A DNA stretch of 64,000 nt from Pseudoponticoccus marisrubri (GTDB lineage Bacteria; Pseudomonadota; Alphaproteobacteria; Rhodobacterales; Rhodobacteraceae), in assembly GCF_001482405.1 (NCBI RefSeq), contig NZ_LPXO01000016.1:21351-85350 (forward strand), given 5' to 3'. The translations under genes and the position numbers were made by a program. Shown here in pieces: positions 1 through 8,868 of the stretch (its first letter is position 1; every line of letters begins with the position of its first letter). Under the pieces are notes generated by a model, which saw only the letters and a list, made by a program, of their open reading frames with translations, did no database searches and had not been told where the DNA came from.

Positions 1-1331
1 GCGAACGGTGCAGCATCTCCAAGTCCGAACGCGACCTGCACGGCCGATCGGAGTCCCATTTCCCCCCGATGCCCCCCGATGCGGTGGTCTGGCCCGAAAC
101 GACGGCGGAGGTCCGGCAGATCGTGCGGATCTGCGCCACCGAGGGCTGTCCGGTGATCGGCTGGGGGGCGGGAACCTCGCTGGAAGGGCACGGGCTGGCC
201 GTGCAGGGCGGCGTGGTGGTGGATTTCGCACACATGAACCGCGTGCTCGAGATCCGGCAGGCCGACATGGATGTCACCGTGCAGCCCGGCGTCACGCGCG
301 AGGCCCTGAACGAGGAACTGCGCGCCACGGGGCTCTTCTTCCCGGTCGATCCCGGCGCCAATGCCACGCTGGGCGGCATGGCCATGACCCGCGCCTCGGG
401 CACCACGACGGTGCGCTATGGCAGCATGCGCGACAATGTGCTGGCGCTCGAGGTGGTGCTGGCCGATGGCCGCGTGATCCGCACCGGCACGAGGGCGCGC
501 AAATCCGCCGCGGGCTACGACCTGACCGCGCTGATGGTGGGCTCCGAGGGAACGCTCGGCTTGGTGACCGAGCTGACCCTGCGCCTGTCCGGCATCCCCG
601 AGGCGACGAGCGCGGGGATCTGCGCCTTTCCCGACATGGGCTCGGCGGTGAACGCGGTGATCGAGACCATCCAGATGGGCATCCCCATGGCCCGGATCGA
701 GTTCGCCTGCGCCGAGACGGCCCGCGCCTTCACCGCCTATGCCGGGGTCGAGATGGCCGAGGCGCCGCACCTGATGGTCGAGTTCCACGGCGCGCCCGAC
801 AGCGTCGCGCAGAATGCCGAGCGCTTCGCCGAGATCGTCGCCGATCATGGCGGCGCGCCCTTCCGCTGGTCGACCCGCGAGGAAGAGCGCCGCGCGCTCT
901 GGGCGCTGCGCCACGCCGGCTATTACGCGATCCTCGCGTCGCGCCCCGGGGCGCGCGCGCTGGTCACCGATATCTGCGTGCCGATCTCGCGGCTGGCGCA
1001 GGCGATGGCAGAGACGCAGGCCGACATCGCCGCCTCCCCCCTGCCCGGCCCGATCCTCGGACATGTCGGTGACGGCAATTTCCACGCCGTGCTGATGATC
1101 GACGAGGCAGTGCCGGCCGAACTGGACGAGGCGAAACGGCTGGCACAGCGCATGGCCGAACGCGCCCTGAGACTGGGCGGCACCTGCACCGGCGAGCACG
1201 GGATCGGCATGGGCAAGACCGGGCTGATGGCGGCCGAGCATGGCGCGGGCTGGGACGTGATGGGCCAGCTCAAGACCGCGCTCGACCCGCAGAACCTGAT
1301 GAACCCCGGCAAGCTGGTGCCGGGCAACTGA
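1..1331 (+). CDS. FAD-linked oxidase, D-lactate/2-hydroxyacid dehydrogenase (GlcD) family, 5' truncated by window edge
   Basis: This flavoprotein probably oxidises D-lactate or a related 2-hydroxyacid and passes electrons to the respiratory chain. The reading frame is open from base 3, and the residues before the first ATG (base 69) already fit the family, so the true start lies upstream of the window. The N-terminal FAD-binding PCMH domain is seen in VIGWGAGTSLEGHG and in the glycine-rich stretch around bases 350-410. The C-terminal FAD-oxidase domain has HVGDGNFH and CTGEHGIGMGK, which are typical of GlcD/DLD enzymes, and ends in MNPGKLVPGN. The exact substrate cannot be read from sequence. 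The gene ends 15 bp before the convergent TetR gene. Confidence 0.88.
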   Translation, partial: ERCSISKSERDLHGRSESHFPPMPPDAVVWPETTAEVRQIVRICATEGCPVIGWGAGTSLEGHGLAVQGGVVVDFAHMNRVLEIRQADMDVTVQPGVTREALNEELRATGLFFPVDPGANATLGGMAMTRASGTTTVRYGSMRDNVLALEVVLADGRVIRTGTRARKSAAGYDLTALMVGSEGTLGLVTELTLRLSGIPEATSAGICAFPDMGSAVNAVIETIQMGIPMARIEFACAETARAFTAYAGVEMAEAPHLMVEFHGAPDSVAQNAERFAEIVADHGGAPFRWSTREEERRALWALRHAGYYAILASRPGARALVTDICVPISRLAQAMAETQADIAASPLPGPILGHVGDGNFHAVLMIDEAVPAELDEAKRLAQRMAERALRLGGTCTGEHGIGMGKTGLMAAEHGAGWDVMGQLKTALDPQNLMNPGKLVPGN

Positions 1332-1346
1332 CCGATCGGTCCGGCG

Positions 1347-1943
1347 TCACGGGGCGGCGTGCAGCCGCCGGACAAGCCGTGCCGCACGGGCCGCCCGGTC
1401 AGCCCGTGTCGCCGCGTCGGGCCGTGCCATGGCCCCGGTGGCGCAGCGGATTTGCCAGTCGCCGACCAGCAGATCGACCCACAGCGCCGCGGCCGCCCCG
1501 GCCGGGCCCGTCACCCGGTCCGCCGCGACTTCCCGCGCGAACAGGGCTGCCAGCCGGGGAAACACTGCGCCACGTCCGGCCTCGGCCAGCACTTGGCCCA
1601 GGGAACCGCTGGCATCTGACGCCGCGGCGCGGTTCAGCGCGATGGCCCGCTCGCTCAGCAGCATGTCCAGCAGCGCGGCACCGACCGCCTCCAGATCCTG
1701 CTTGTCGGCCGGGGCCGCAAGCATGACATCCAGCCGCTCCGACACCTGCGCCGCATTGCGCGCGATCAGCGCCCGGAACAGGCCCGCCTTGTCGCCATAC
1801 CAGCGATACAGAGTCTCGTTCGACGCCTTCGCCCGCCGCGCAACCGCCAGCATCGACATGCCCGCCAACCCCTTCTCGGCCAGAAGGGCATAGGCCGCTT
1901 CGGCAATCTGCGCCTCGCGCGCCGCTTTGGTTTCGGGTGTCAA
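1347..1943 (-). CDS. TetR/AcrR family transcriptional regulator
   Basis: A repressor of about 198 aa with an N-terminal TetR helix-turn-helix: helix 1 is AAREAQIAEAAYALLAEKG and the recognition region is ASNETLYRWYGDKAGLF. The C-terminal ligand domain resembles the AefR-like group. I chose the TTG start at 1943 because GGAGG lies 5 nt upstream (1949-1953) and because it gives a normal short N-terminus. The frame stays open to a TTG at 2000, but that extension would run through the tandem dyads at 1973-2018. The gene is divergent from the two membrane-protein genes at 2035-2900, which it probably controls together with itself. The inducer is unknown. Confidence 0.85.
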   Translation of the reverse strand: MTPETKAAREAQIAEAAYALLAEKGLAGMSMLAVARRAKASNETLYRWYGDKAGLFRALIARNAAQVSERLDVMLAAPADKQDLEAVGAALLDMLLSERAIALNRAAASDASGSLGQVLAEAGRGAVFPRLAALFAREVAADRVTGPAGAAAALWVDLLVGDWQIRCATGAMARPDAATRADRAARAARLVRRLHAAP

Positions 1944-1972
1944 GACCGCCTCCAATTCCGTCTTGACTGAAA

Positions 1973-2018
1973 CCGTACACGTGGTTACGGGTATGCGCAA
2001 CCGTACACCCGATTACGC
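1973..2018. promoter_or_regulatory. Tandem operator-like dyads between tetR-type gene and membrane operon
   Basis: Two copies of an imperfect dyad, CCGTA-N8-TACGG (1973-1990) and CCGTA-N8-TACGC (2001-2018), start 28 bp apart in the divergent promoter region. AACCGTACAC is repeated exactly at 1971 and 1999. A weak plus-strand -35 element, TTGACT (1963-1968), lies just before the first dyad, so a bound repressor would overlap that promoter. Binding by the adjacent TetR protein is inferred. Confidence 0.55.
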
Positions 2019-2034
2019 CAACTGGAGCACCGCC

Positions 2035-2406
2035 ATGCAAGACCCCACCACCTTCCGCGCCGCCATCGCCATTCTGGCGATCCTGCAGACCGTCATGCTG
2101 GGCGCGCTGTTCGCCGGCGTGCCGCCGCATCCGCCCGTTCAGGTCGCGCCGTTCGGCATCGGCCCGTTCCTGGGCGCATCGCTGGCGATCTGCGCGGCCG
2201 CCTGGATGCTGGCGTCCCGCCGCCGTCCCGCCCTGCTGCTGGGCGGCGCGGCTATCGTCGCGGCGCTGGTCTCGTTCGGCCCCCAGAAATATTTCGACCC
2301 GCAGTTTCCGCTGATCTGGCCCGCCGTGCTGATCGCTCAGGCCGCGATCGCCACCCTGCTGGTTCAGCTGGTCGCCCTGCCCCGAACCCGCGGCGTCCCG
2401 GCATGA
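2035..2406 (+). CDS. Hypothetical small membrane protein
   Basis: A protein of about 123 aa with roughly four hydrophobic segments (starting FRAAIAILAILQTVMLG), so probably an inner-membrane protein. I chose the ATG at 2035 because GGAG lies 7 nt upstream and the start falls just after the operator-like dyads. The stop codon overlaps the next ATG (ATGA), so the two genes form an operon. I do not recognise a family. The arrangement of a TetR gene next to two membrane proteins suggests a small inducible membrane function. Confidence 0.7.
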   Translation: MQDPTTFRAAIAILAILQTVMLGALFAGVPPHPPVQVAPFGIGPFLGASLAICAAAWMLASRRRPALLLGGAAIVAALVSFGPQKYFDPQFPLIWPAVLIAQAAIATLLVQLVALPRTRGVPA

Positions 2407-2900
2407 GCGCGCGCACCCTGACCGCCGGCTTCGCGACCCTGCTGCTGAGCGGCGCGATCTTCGGCTTCTTCTACGCCTGGATCTGCTCGACCATGTGGGG
2501 GCTCGACACGCTGGACCCGCGGATTGCCATGGCGGCGATGCAGGCGATGAATGACAGCGTGCGCAACGCCGTCTTCGCCCCGGCGTTCTTTGCCACGCCC
2601 GTCGTGGCCGGACTGGCCGCAGGGCTGGCCCTGCGCGACGGCGCGCCCCGTGCCGCGCTGGCCTTTGCCGCGGCGGCACTGGTCTACCTGCTGGGGGGCA
2701 TGGGGCTGACCATGGCCGTGAACGTACCGATGAACGAGGCGCTGGCCAGCCGCGAAGTGCCCAGCGACATCGACACCGCCCGCGCGATCTGGCAGGACTA
2801 TTCGCCGCGCTGGCAACGGTTCAACACGCTTCGCACGCTCGCCTCGGGTGTCGCGCTGATGCTGTCCGGTTACGGTCTGGTCGCGCTGGCCCGCGCCTGA
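2403..2900 (+). CDS. DUF1772 / anthrone oxygenase-like membrane protein
   Basis: A 165 aa membrane protein with four predicted hydrophobic helices. It resembles the DUF1772 (anthrone oxygenase-like) family: an N-terminal helix, a loop rich in Met and Asn (MQAMNDSVRN), then NVPMNEAL before the last helices, which is typical of the family. The biochemical role in bacteria is mostly unknown. It overlaps the preceding gene by 4 nt and ends 3 bp from the convergent recN. Confidence 0.75.
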   Translation: MSARTLTAGFATLLLSGAIFGFFYAWICSTMWGLDTLDPRIAMAAMQAMNDSVRNAVFAPAFFATPVVAGLAAGLALRDGAPRAALAFAAAALVYLLGGMGLTMAVNVPMNEALASREVPSDIDTARAIWQDYSPRWQRFNTLRTLASGVALMLSGYGLVALARA

Positions 2901-2903
2901 CCC

Positions 2904-4559
2904 TCAGACCGCGGCCAGAAGGGCCCGTGCGGCGGCGCGGGCCTCGTCGGTGACGGTATCGCCGGCCAGCATGCGGGCGATCTCGCCTTCGCGCTCGGTC
3001 TCGGCCAGGGCCACCACGTCGGAGCGCGTCTGCTCGCCCTCGACCCGCTTGGCCACGCGCCAGTGATGCGCGCCGAGGGCGGCGACCTGCGGGGAATGCG
3101 TGACGACCAGCACCTGCCCCTCCTCGGCCAGCGCCTTCAGGCGGCGGCCCACGGCATCGGCGGTGGCACCGCCCACGCCGCGGTCGATCTCGTCGAAGAT
3201 CATCGTCACGCCGGCATCGCGCTCCTGCGAGAGGCAGACCTTGAGCGCCAGCAGGAAGCGGCTGAGCTCGCCGCCCGAGGCGATCTTGTTGAGCGGCCCC
3301 GACGGCGCGCCGGGATTGGTGGCCACGGTGAAGCTGACCGCGTCGCGCCCCTCGGGCCCGGCGGGCGCTTCGTCGAAGACGGTGCGGAACACCGCGCGCT
3401 CCATCTTGAGCGGCGCCAGTTCGGCCGCCACGGCCGCGTCCAGCCGTTCGGCCGCGGCGCGCCGGGCCGCGCCAAGCGCCTCGGCGGCCGCGTCATAGTC
3501 GGCCTCGGCCGCGCGCAGCTCGACCTGCAGCGCGTCCAGCCGTGCCTCGCCCGCGTCCAGCGCCTCCAGCCGCTCCGACAGCTCGGCGGCCAGCCCGGGC
3601 AGGTCGTCGGCCAGCACCTGATGCTTGCGGGCCAGCCCGCGCAGCGCAAAAAGCCGCTCCTCGGTCTCTTCCAGCTCCAGCGGGTCGAAGTCCAGCGCGT
3701 CGAGGCAATCGGCCACGCCCTGCGCGGCTTCGTCCAGCTCGGCCATGGCGCGGGACAGCGCCGCCAGCGGCGCGTCGAGCCGGCCCTCGGCCTTGTCCGC
3801 CGCGCCCTCCAGCCAGCGCAGCGCGCCGGCCATGGCGCCCTCGGCGCCCTCGTATCCCAGCGCGGCCGAGGCCTGCGCGATGTCCGAGCGGATCTTCTCG
3901 GCCCCCTGCATGGCGCGGCGGCGCGCGTCCAGCTCGGCCTCCTCGCCCGGCTGCGGCGCCAGCTTGTCCAGCTCGGCCACGGCGTGGCGCAGGAAATCCT
4001 CCTCGGCGCGGACCGCCTCCAGCGCCTCCTCGGCCGTCCGCAGCGCCTTGCGGGCGCGCGCCATGCCGGTCCAGGCCGTGCGCACCGCGGCGCTTTCCGC
4101 CTCGACACCGGCATAGGCGTCGAGCAGGGCGCGGTGGCCGCGCGGGTCCAGCAGGCCCCGATCATCATGCTGCCCGTGCAGCTCGACCAGCGTCTCGGAG
4201 AGCCGGCGCAGCACCTCGCCCGAGACGCGGCGGTCATTGACCCAGCCGGTCTTGCGCCCGTCGCGCGTGTTCACCCGGCGCAGGATCAGCTCGGAGCCGC
4301 CGGGCAGGCCGGCCTCGTCCAGGACGGCATGTGCGGCATGGCCCTCGGCCAGCTCGAAGACGGCCGTCACCTCGCCCTGCGCGGCACCGCTGCGCACCAG
4401 CTCGGCCCGGCCGCGCCAGCCCAGAACGAAGCCCAGGCTGTCCAGCAGGATCGACTTGCCGGCGCCAGTCTCGCCGGTCAGCACGTTCAGACCCGGCTGG
4501 AAGGCCAGGTCCAGACGTTCGATGATCAGCATGTCCCGAATTTCAAGCGCGCGCAGCAT
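2904..4559 (-). CDS. recN: DNA repair protein RecN
   Basis: An SMC-like ATPase of 551 aa that acts in double-strand break repair and sister-chromatid cohesion. Walker A is GETGAGKS at residues 29-36. A long Ala/Glu/Arg-rich coiled-coil region follows (about residues 150-370), then the ABC signature region and Walker B (MIFDEIDRGVGG) near the C-terminus. The length is normal for the family. It is the last gene of the block that begins with mraZ and lies about 40 bp downstream of bamD. A recN gene after bamD is common in this order. Confidence 0.96.
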   Translation of the reverse strand: MLRALEIRDMLIIERLDLAFQPGLNVLTGETGAGKSILLDSLGFVLGWRGRAELVRSGAAQGEVTAVFELAEGHAAHAVLDEAGLPGGSELILRRVNTRDGRKTGWVNDRRVSGEVLRRLSETLVELHGQHDDRGLLDPRGHRALLDAYAGVEAESAAVRTAWTGMARARKALRTAEEALEAVRAEEDFLRHAVAELDKLAPQPGEEAELDARRRAMQGAEKIRSDIAQASAALGYEGAEGAMAGALRWLEGAADKAEGRLDAPLAALSRAMAELDEAAQGVADCLDALDFDPLELEETEERLFALRGLARKHQVLADDLPGLAAELSERLEALDAGEARLDALQVELRAAEADYDAAAEALGAARRAAAERLDAAVAAELAPLKMERAVFRTVFDEAPAGPEGRDAVSFTVATNPGAPSGPLNKIASGGELSRFLLALKVCLSQERDAGVTMIFDEIDRGVGGATADAVGRRLKALAEEGQVLVVTHSPQVAALGAHHWRVAKRVEGEQTRSDVVALAETEREGEIARMLAGDTVTDEARAAARALLAAV

Positions 4560-4598
4560 GGGAGTGTTCCGTCAGGCAGGTGGGGTGCCCCGCCCGGC

Positions 4599-5453
4599 CT
4601 AAAGCCATTCGCCCTTGATCATCTGGCGATAGACGGCCGACAGCCAGTTGTCGCCGAAGACGCCGGGCTCTAGACCCTGCCCTGTCAGCAGCCGGTAGCT
4701 GTCCTCGTACCACTCGGTTGAGCGGTAGTTGTAGCCGAGGATCGCCGCCGCGGTCCGCGCCTCGTCGGTCAGGCCCAGCGACAGGTAGGATTCGACCAGC
4801 CGATGCAGCGCCTCGGGCGTGTGGGTGGTGGTCTGGAAATCCTCGACCACGACGCGGAAGCGGTTGATCGCCGCGGCGAAATGATCGCGCTTGAGGTAGT
4901 AACGGCCGATCTCCATCTCCTTGCCGGCAAGGTGATCGAAGGCGAGGTCGAATTTCAGGATGGCCGAGCGGGCATATTCGCTGTCGGGATAGCGCTCGAT
5001 CACGGTGCGCAACGCCTGCAGCGCCTGAAAGGTCAGGCCCTGGTCGCGCCCCACCAGCTCGATCTGGTCGTAATAGCTGAGCGCCAGCAGGTATTGCGCA
5101 TAGGCCGCGTCGTCATCAGCGGGGTAGAAATCGATGAACCGCTGCGCCGCCGAGCGCGCGTTCACGTAATCCTTGTCCTGGTGATAGGCGAAGGCCTGCA
5201 TGATCAGCGCGCGTTTGGCCCAGTCCGAATAGGGATAGAGCCGCTCGACCTCGCCGAAATAGAACGCCGCATCCTCGGCGTCGTTCTCGTCCAGCTCGTA
5301 CTCGCCGCGTTCGAAGATCTGCTTGGCGGTGAAGGCCTCCAGCGGCGCGCCGCCCGGCCCCACATCCTTGCGCTCCAGCTCGCCGCAGCCGGCAAGGCCC
5401 AGCGCAGCCAAGGCCGCCGCGATCGTCAAAACCCGAGATCCGCCCCCTGCCAT
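4599..5453 (-). CDS. bamD: Outer membrane assembly lipoprotein BamD
   Basis: A lipoprotein subunit of the BAM complex, which inserts beta-barrel proteins into the outer membrane. From the ATG at 5453 the protein is 284 aa, with a signal peptide ending in the lipobox LAGC (Cys23). Five TPR-like helical repeats follow, seen in the QIFERGEYELDENDAEDAAFYFGEVERLYP type of pattern and in RSAAQRFIDFYP. An in-frame extension to 5489 adds an Arg-rich leader that does not suit a signal peptide, so I used 5453. The upstream gap to lpxC (113 bp) holds a possible promoter. Confidence 0.95.
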   Translation of the reverse strand: MAGGGSRVLTIAAALAALGLAGCGELERKDVGPGGAPLEAFTAKQIFERGEYELDENDAEDAAFYFGEVERLYPYSDWAKRALIMQAFAYHQDKDYVNARSAAQRFIDFYPADDDAAYAQYLLALSYYDQIELVGRDQGLTFQALQALRTVIERYPDSEYARSAILKFDLAFDHLAGKEMEIGRYYLKRDHFAAAINRFRVVVEDFQTTTHTPEALHRLVESYLSLGLTDEARTAAAILGYNYRSTEWYEDSYRLLTGQGLEPGVFGDNWLSAVYRQMIKGEWL

Positions 5454-5566
5454 GCTCAAACCCTCTGCTCTCCTGCGCCGCGTTGGCATGGGTCTAGCAC
5501 AGAAAATTCCGGGGCAAAATGTCTTAACACGGGTTTTATCGGCGCGGTTGCGCCCATCCTTCCGGC

Positions 5567-6487
5567 TCAGGCGACCGCCGGGATCTCGTGCCGGCCCACG
5601 CCCCAGCCGGGCAGCCGGGCGGCGCGGGATTCGTCACACAGAACAACACGGTAGGCGTCGGGCGTGGCAAAGAGCGCATGCAGCAGCGCGTTGGTCATGG
5701 CGTGGCCCGCCTTGTGCCCCTCGTAGAGCCCGAGGATCGGGCCACCGGCCAGCGCGAGGTCCCCCAGCGCGTCGAGCATCTTGTGGCGCACCGCCTCGTC
5801 GGCATGGCGCAGCCCGCCCGGGCTCAGCACCTGGTCACCCTCGACCACGACGGCATTCTCGTAGGTGCCGCCAAGCGCCTTGCCGGCGGCGCGCATCGCC
5901 TCGACATCGCGGGCGCGGCAGAAGGTCCGGCTGTCGCAGAGCTCACGCACGAAGGCACCGTTGGCAAGGTCCAGAACCTTGTCCTGCCTGCCGATCGCGG
6001 CATCGTCGAAATCGATGTGAAAGGCCATCTGCGTGCCCGACGCGGGCGACAGGCGGGCCCAGCCCCCGGAGGTGTGCACCGAGACGGGGGTCACCACCTC
6101 GATCGCGCGCACCGGCGCCTCGAGCTGGCGCACGCCGCGGGACAGGATGCCGCGCACGAAGGGCGCGCTGGAGCCGTCGAGGATCGGGCATTCCGGGCCG
6201 TCCACCTCGATCAGGGCGTTGTGCACGCCGCAGCCGGCCAGCGCGGCCATGACATGTTCGATGGTCGAGACGGAGACGCCCGCGCGGTTGCGGATCAGCG
6301 TGCAGAGCGGCGAGGTCTCGACCGCGTCCCAGCGGGCCGGCACCATGCGGTCGCCCAGGGCGATGTCCACGCGTTTGAACCAGACGCCGTGTTCGGCCCC
6401 GGCCGGGCGGATGGTCAGCCGGACCGGGCGGCCCGAGTGAAGGCCGGTGCCATGAAAGGTGATCGCCGAGCGAATGGTGGTCTGCAT
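5567..6487 (-). CDS. lpxC: UDP-3-O-acyl-N-acetylglucosamine deacetylase LpxC
   Basis: A zinc-dependent deacetylase that catalyses the committed step of lipid A synthesis. The 306 aa length is normal. Motifs include HGTGLHSG near residue 12, IEHVMAALAGCG with the first zinc-binding His, VRHKMLDALGDLALAG with the second His and the zinc Asp, and GHKAGHAM near the C-terminus. I chose the ATG at 6487 because it begins MQTTIRSAITFHGTG and has AAGGGG 6 nt upstream. The frame is open further upstream, but that sequence is not conserved in the family. Placement just after ftsZ is usual in proteobacteria. Confidence 0.96.
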   Translation of the reverse strand: MQTTIRSAITFHGTGLHSGRPVRLTIRPAGAEHGVWFKRVDIALGDRMVPARWDAVETSPLCTLIRNRAGVSVSTIEHVMAALAGCGVHNALIEVDGPECPILDGSSAPFVRGILSRGVRQLEAPVRAIEVVTPVSVHTSGGWARLSPASGTQMAFHIDFDDAAIGRQDKVLDLANGAFVRELCDSRTFCRARDVEAMRAAGKALGGTYENAVVVEGDQVLSPGGLRHADEAVRHKMLDALGDLALAGGPILGLYEGHKAGHAMTNALLHALFATPDAYRVVLCDESRAARLPGWGVGRHEIPAVA

Positions 6488-6847
6488 GGGTTGCCCCTTC
6501 TGTCTGCCACGTCTCATCCTGCCGCGCGTGGTCTTGGGAGTGCAGTAAGGGATGCGGGCCCGATCGCTCAAATCAAAGTTTGCAACGTCCTGAAACACGC
6601 CACCCGGCGATTCGGCGGCAACCCGCGCACCCCCCGAAGATGCCCCGCAACCCACTGTTCCAGAAGAGGAAAATCGCGCTGCAAACGTACCCGGAAATCC
6701 CGGCGCCACGGCCCGATTGTCACGAAAGCTGCGCCACGCTGTCATCTTTCGTCATCGATGTGAGCGGAGCTGCAACAGGCCCTCACAGCAAAAGGGCGCG
6801 CCTTCCTGCGAAGACGCGCCCCTTGTCGGGATCACTGGATGGGCCGA
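6488..6847. other. Intergenic region between ftsZ and lpxC
   Basis: A 360-bp stretch without a convincing gene. It holds the ftsZ terminator (6790-6825) and presumably the lpxC promoter. A 7-bp inverted repeat, ACGAAAG (6722-6728) with CTTTCGT (6746-6752), is the only other structure I see. Short open frames here show no family features. Confidence 0.6.
6790..6825 (-). terminator. Rho-independent terminator after ftsZ
   Basis: On the minus strand a GGGCGCG-type stem (arms 6815-6821 and 6794-6800, loop of 14 nt) is flanked by AA and followed by TTTT. It starts about 20 nt after the ftsZ stop codon and separates ftsZ from lpxC. Confidence 0.8.
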
Positions 6848-8491
6848 TCAGTTCGCCTGGCGGCGCAGGAAGGCCGGGATCTCGATGCGCTCGGCATCGG
6901 GGTCGTTCTGGCTGTCCTCGACCGGGGCCGGGCGCTGCTGCGACTGCACCGGCGGGGCAGTGCGGCGCGACGGCGCCTGCTGGGCGTCACCGCCCGAGCC
7001 ATGGCCGGTCATGCGACCGATCAGCGTGTTCATGCTGAACAGCTTCTCGGAGCGCTGCGCCTGCGGCTGCTGTTGCGGCTGGGCCTGCGGCTGCTGCTGC
7101 TGCGCCTCGCGGGTGCGGGCCGCGGCAGTCTTCAACCGGTCGATCGCTTCCTGGCTGGGGGTGCCCGGCGTGCCGCGGGTGGGCACCACGAAGTCGGCCG
7201 GGTCGGCCTCGATCGTGTCGGGCGCGGGGCGGAACTCGCTCGCGGCGGGCTGGTAGACCGGCGCCGGCAGGCCGTCATCGTCATTCACCCGCTCTTCGAA
7301 GATGTGCTCCATCTCGTCCTCGGCCGCGGCGCGCTCGGCATCCATGCTCTCGAAGAGCGAGGGCTCCTCGACCGCGTGGGGCTGGGCTTCGGCGGCGACG
7401 GGCTGCGGGGCCGGCTCGGGCTGCGGCGCCGGTGTCGCGGCCGTCGGGGTCGGCTCGGGCACGGTCTGCGGCTGCAGCGGCTGGCGCATGCTGCGACGCG
7501 GCACGGGCACTTCGCCCACATTGTCGCTGGCATCGATGCCGGTGGCGACGACCGAGACCCGCATCATGCCGGCCATGCCGTCATCCAGCGTGCTGCCGAC
7601 GATGATGTTGGCATCGGCATCCACCTCTTCGCGGATGCGGTTGGCCGCCTCGTCGAGCTCGAACAGGGTCAGGTCGTGGCCGCCGGTGATGTTGATCAGC
7701 ACGCCCTTGGCGCCCTTCAGGCTGATCTCGTCCAGCAGCGGGTTCGCTATGGCCTTCTCGGCCGCCTGGATCGCGCGTTCCTCGCCCTCGGCCTCGCCGG
7801 TGCCCATCATCGCCTTGCCCATCTCGTCCATCACGGCGCGCACGTCCGCGAAGTCGAGGTTGATCAGGCCGGGCCGCACCATCAGGTCGGTCACGCCCTT
7901 CACGCCCTGGTAGAGCACGTCATCGGCCAGGCTGAACGCCTCGGTGAAGGTGGTCTTCTCGTTGGCAAGGCGGAACAGGTTCTGGTTGGGGATGATGATC
8001 AGCGTGTCGACCACCTTCTGCAGGTGCTCGACCCCGTCCTCGGCCTGCTTCATCCGCTTGGCGCCCTCGAACTGGAAGGGCTTGGTCACGACACCGACGG
8101 TCAGCACGCCCAGCTCGCGCGCGGCCTGCGCGATGATCGGCGCGGCGCCGGTCCCGGTGCCGCCGCCCATGCCGGCGGTGATGAAGCACATATGCGCACC
8201 GGCCAGGTGATCGACGATCTGCTCGATGCTCTCCTCTGCGGCGGCGGCGCCCACGGTGGCCCGCGCCCCGGCGCCCAGCCCCTCGGTCACCTTGACGCCC
8301 AGCTGCACGCGGCTGTTCGAGCGGCTCTGCTGCAGCGCCTGCGCATCGGTGTTGGCGACGACGAAATCGACGCCATCCAGCTGCTTCTCGATCATGTTGT
8401 TGACGGCGTTGCCGCCGGCCCCGCCCACGCCGAATACCGTGATACGCGGCTTCAACTCGTCCTGACCGGGCATGGATAGGTTCAATGTCAT
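6848..8491 (-). CDS. ftsZ: Cell division protein FtsZ
   Basis: The tubulin-like GTPase that forms the Z ring. The GTP-binding signature GGGTGTG is at residues 109-115, preceded by [13 protein letters not shown] (21-33). The globular domain ends near residue 330. A long low-complexity linker rich in Pro, Ala and Gln follows ([12 protein letters not shown] near residue 490), and the conserved C-terminal peptide [12 protein letters not shown], which binds FtsA and other partners, closes the protein. At 547 aa it is longer than the E. coli protein, as usual in alphaproteobacteria. It is separated from ftsA by an RTX gene, so it needs its own promoter in the 377-bp upstream region. Confidence 0.98.
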   Translation of the reverse strand: MTLNLSMPGQDELKPRITVFGVGGAGGNAVNNMIEKQLDGVDFVVANTDAQALQQSRSNSRVQLGVKVTEGLGAGARATVGAAAAEESIEQIVDHLAGAHMCFITAGMGGGTGTGAAPIIAQAARELGVLTVGVVTKPFQFEGAKRMKQAEDGVEHLQKVVDTLIIIPNQNLFRLANEKTTFTEAFSLADDVLYQGVKGVTDLMVRPGLINLDFADVRAVMDEMGKAMMGTGEAEGEERAIQAAEKAIANPLLDEISLKGAKGVLINITGGHDLTLFELDEAANRIREEVDADANIIVGSTLDDGMAGMMRVSVVATGIDASDNVGEVPVPRRSMRQPLQPQTVPEPTPTAATPAPQPEPAPQPVAAEAQPHAVEEPSLFESMDAERAAAEDEMEHIFEERVNDDDGLPAPVYQPAASEFRPAPDTIEADPADFVVPTRGTPGTPSQEAIDRLKTAAARTREAQQQQPQAQPQQQPQAQRSEKLFSMNTLIGRMTGHGSGGDAQQAPSRRTAPPVQSQQRPAPVEDSQNDPDAERIEIPAFLRRQAN

Positions 8492-8589
8492 GTGTCTGTC
8501 CGCCTGTGTTCTTTGGCCACTTCCAGGCCTGTGCTCCGCCTGTTCCCGCCCACCTTATCGCTTGACAGGCGGCGCGTCACGCGAAAATC

Positions 8590-8612
8590 GGCAGATTTCT
8601 ACCAAATCTGCC
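8590..8612. promoter_or_regulatory. Perfect dyad in the ftsZ leader
   Basis: GGCAGATTT (8590-8598) and AAATCTGCC (8604-8612) form a perfect 9-bp inverted repeat with a 5-nt centre, about 100 nt upstream of ftsZ. On the ftsZ strand the hairpin is followed by GATTTTC, so it could be a weak attenuator. It could equally be an operator for a dimeric regulator. Confidence 0.55.
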
Positions 8613-8824
8613 ACATTTCGGGCGCATTTCCGCGGGATTTCGCCGGCTCGTCTAGATCCGGTAGGCTGGGCGCAAGACGACACCAGACACGGGGCCGGCA
8701 CAGGGGCCCCGCGAGGGATCGGTGCTTCGATTTTCAGGGAGCCTGCCCGACATCCCTCACGGCCTCTGACGGGCCTGTTGGCGTTTTGTTAACAGGTTTA
8801 TCCCCGCCCGTCACGCGGGAATTT

Positions 8825-8863
8825 CGGCCCTGGCGCGACGGAACGGCTGCCCCGCCAGGGCCG
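8825..8863 (-). terminator. Hairpin after the RTX gene
   Basis: CGGCCCTGGCG and its exact complement (8825-8835 and 8853-8863) give an 11-bp perfect stem with a 17-nt loop, starting 6 nt after the RTX stop codon. Only AAATT follows on the minus strand, so termination may be partial or Rho-assisted. Confidence 0.6.
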
Positions 8864-8868
8864 TGACC

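Larger units (their letters stand above)
8492..8868 (-). promoter_or_regulatory. ftsZ leader and promoter region
   Basis: A 377-bp non-coding stretch between the RTX gene and ftsZ. It holds a GC-rich 11-bp hairpin just after the RTX gene (8825-8863), an isolated GTTAAC (8788-8793), a GATAAG element about 70 nt before the ftsZ start that could be a -10 box, and the dyad at 8590-8612. No conserved coding sequence is visible. It must carry the ftsZ promoter if the RTX gene does not read through. Confidence 0.55.

Noticed and set aside
3063..4673. Long open frame on the plus strand opposite recN (536 codons)
   Set aside because: It is rich in Arg, Gln, Gly and His, has no family motif, and mirrors the codon bias of recN. 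Such shadow frames are normal in DNA this GC-rich.
6722..6752. Inverted repeat ACGAAAG/CTTTCGT before the ftsZ terminator
   Set aside because: Only 7 bp with a 17-nt loop, no T-run and no clear relation to the lpxC promoter. Too weak to call.
8788..8800. CtrA-like site near GTTAAC upstream of ftsZ
   Set aside because: There is a single TTAA with no partner at 7-bp spacing, so it does not meet the consensus.
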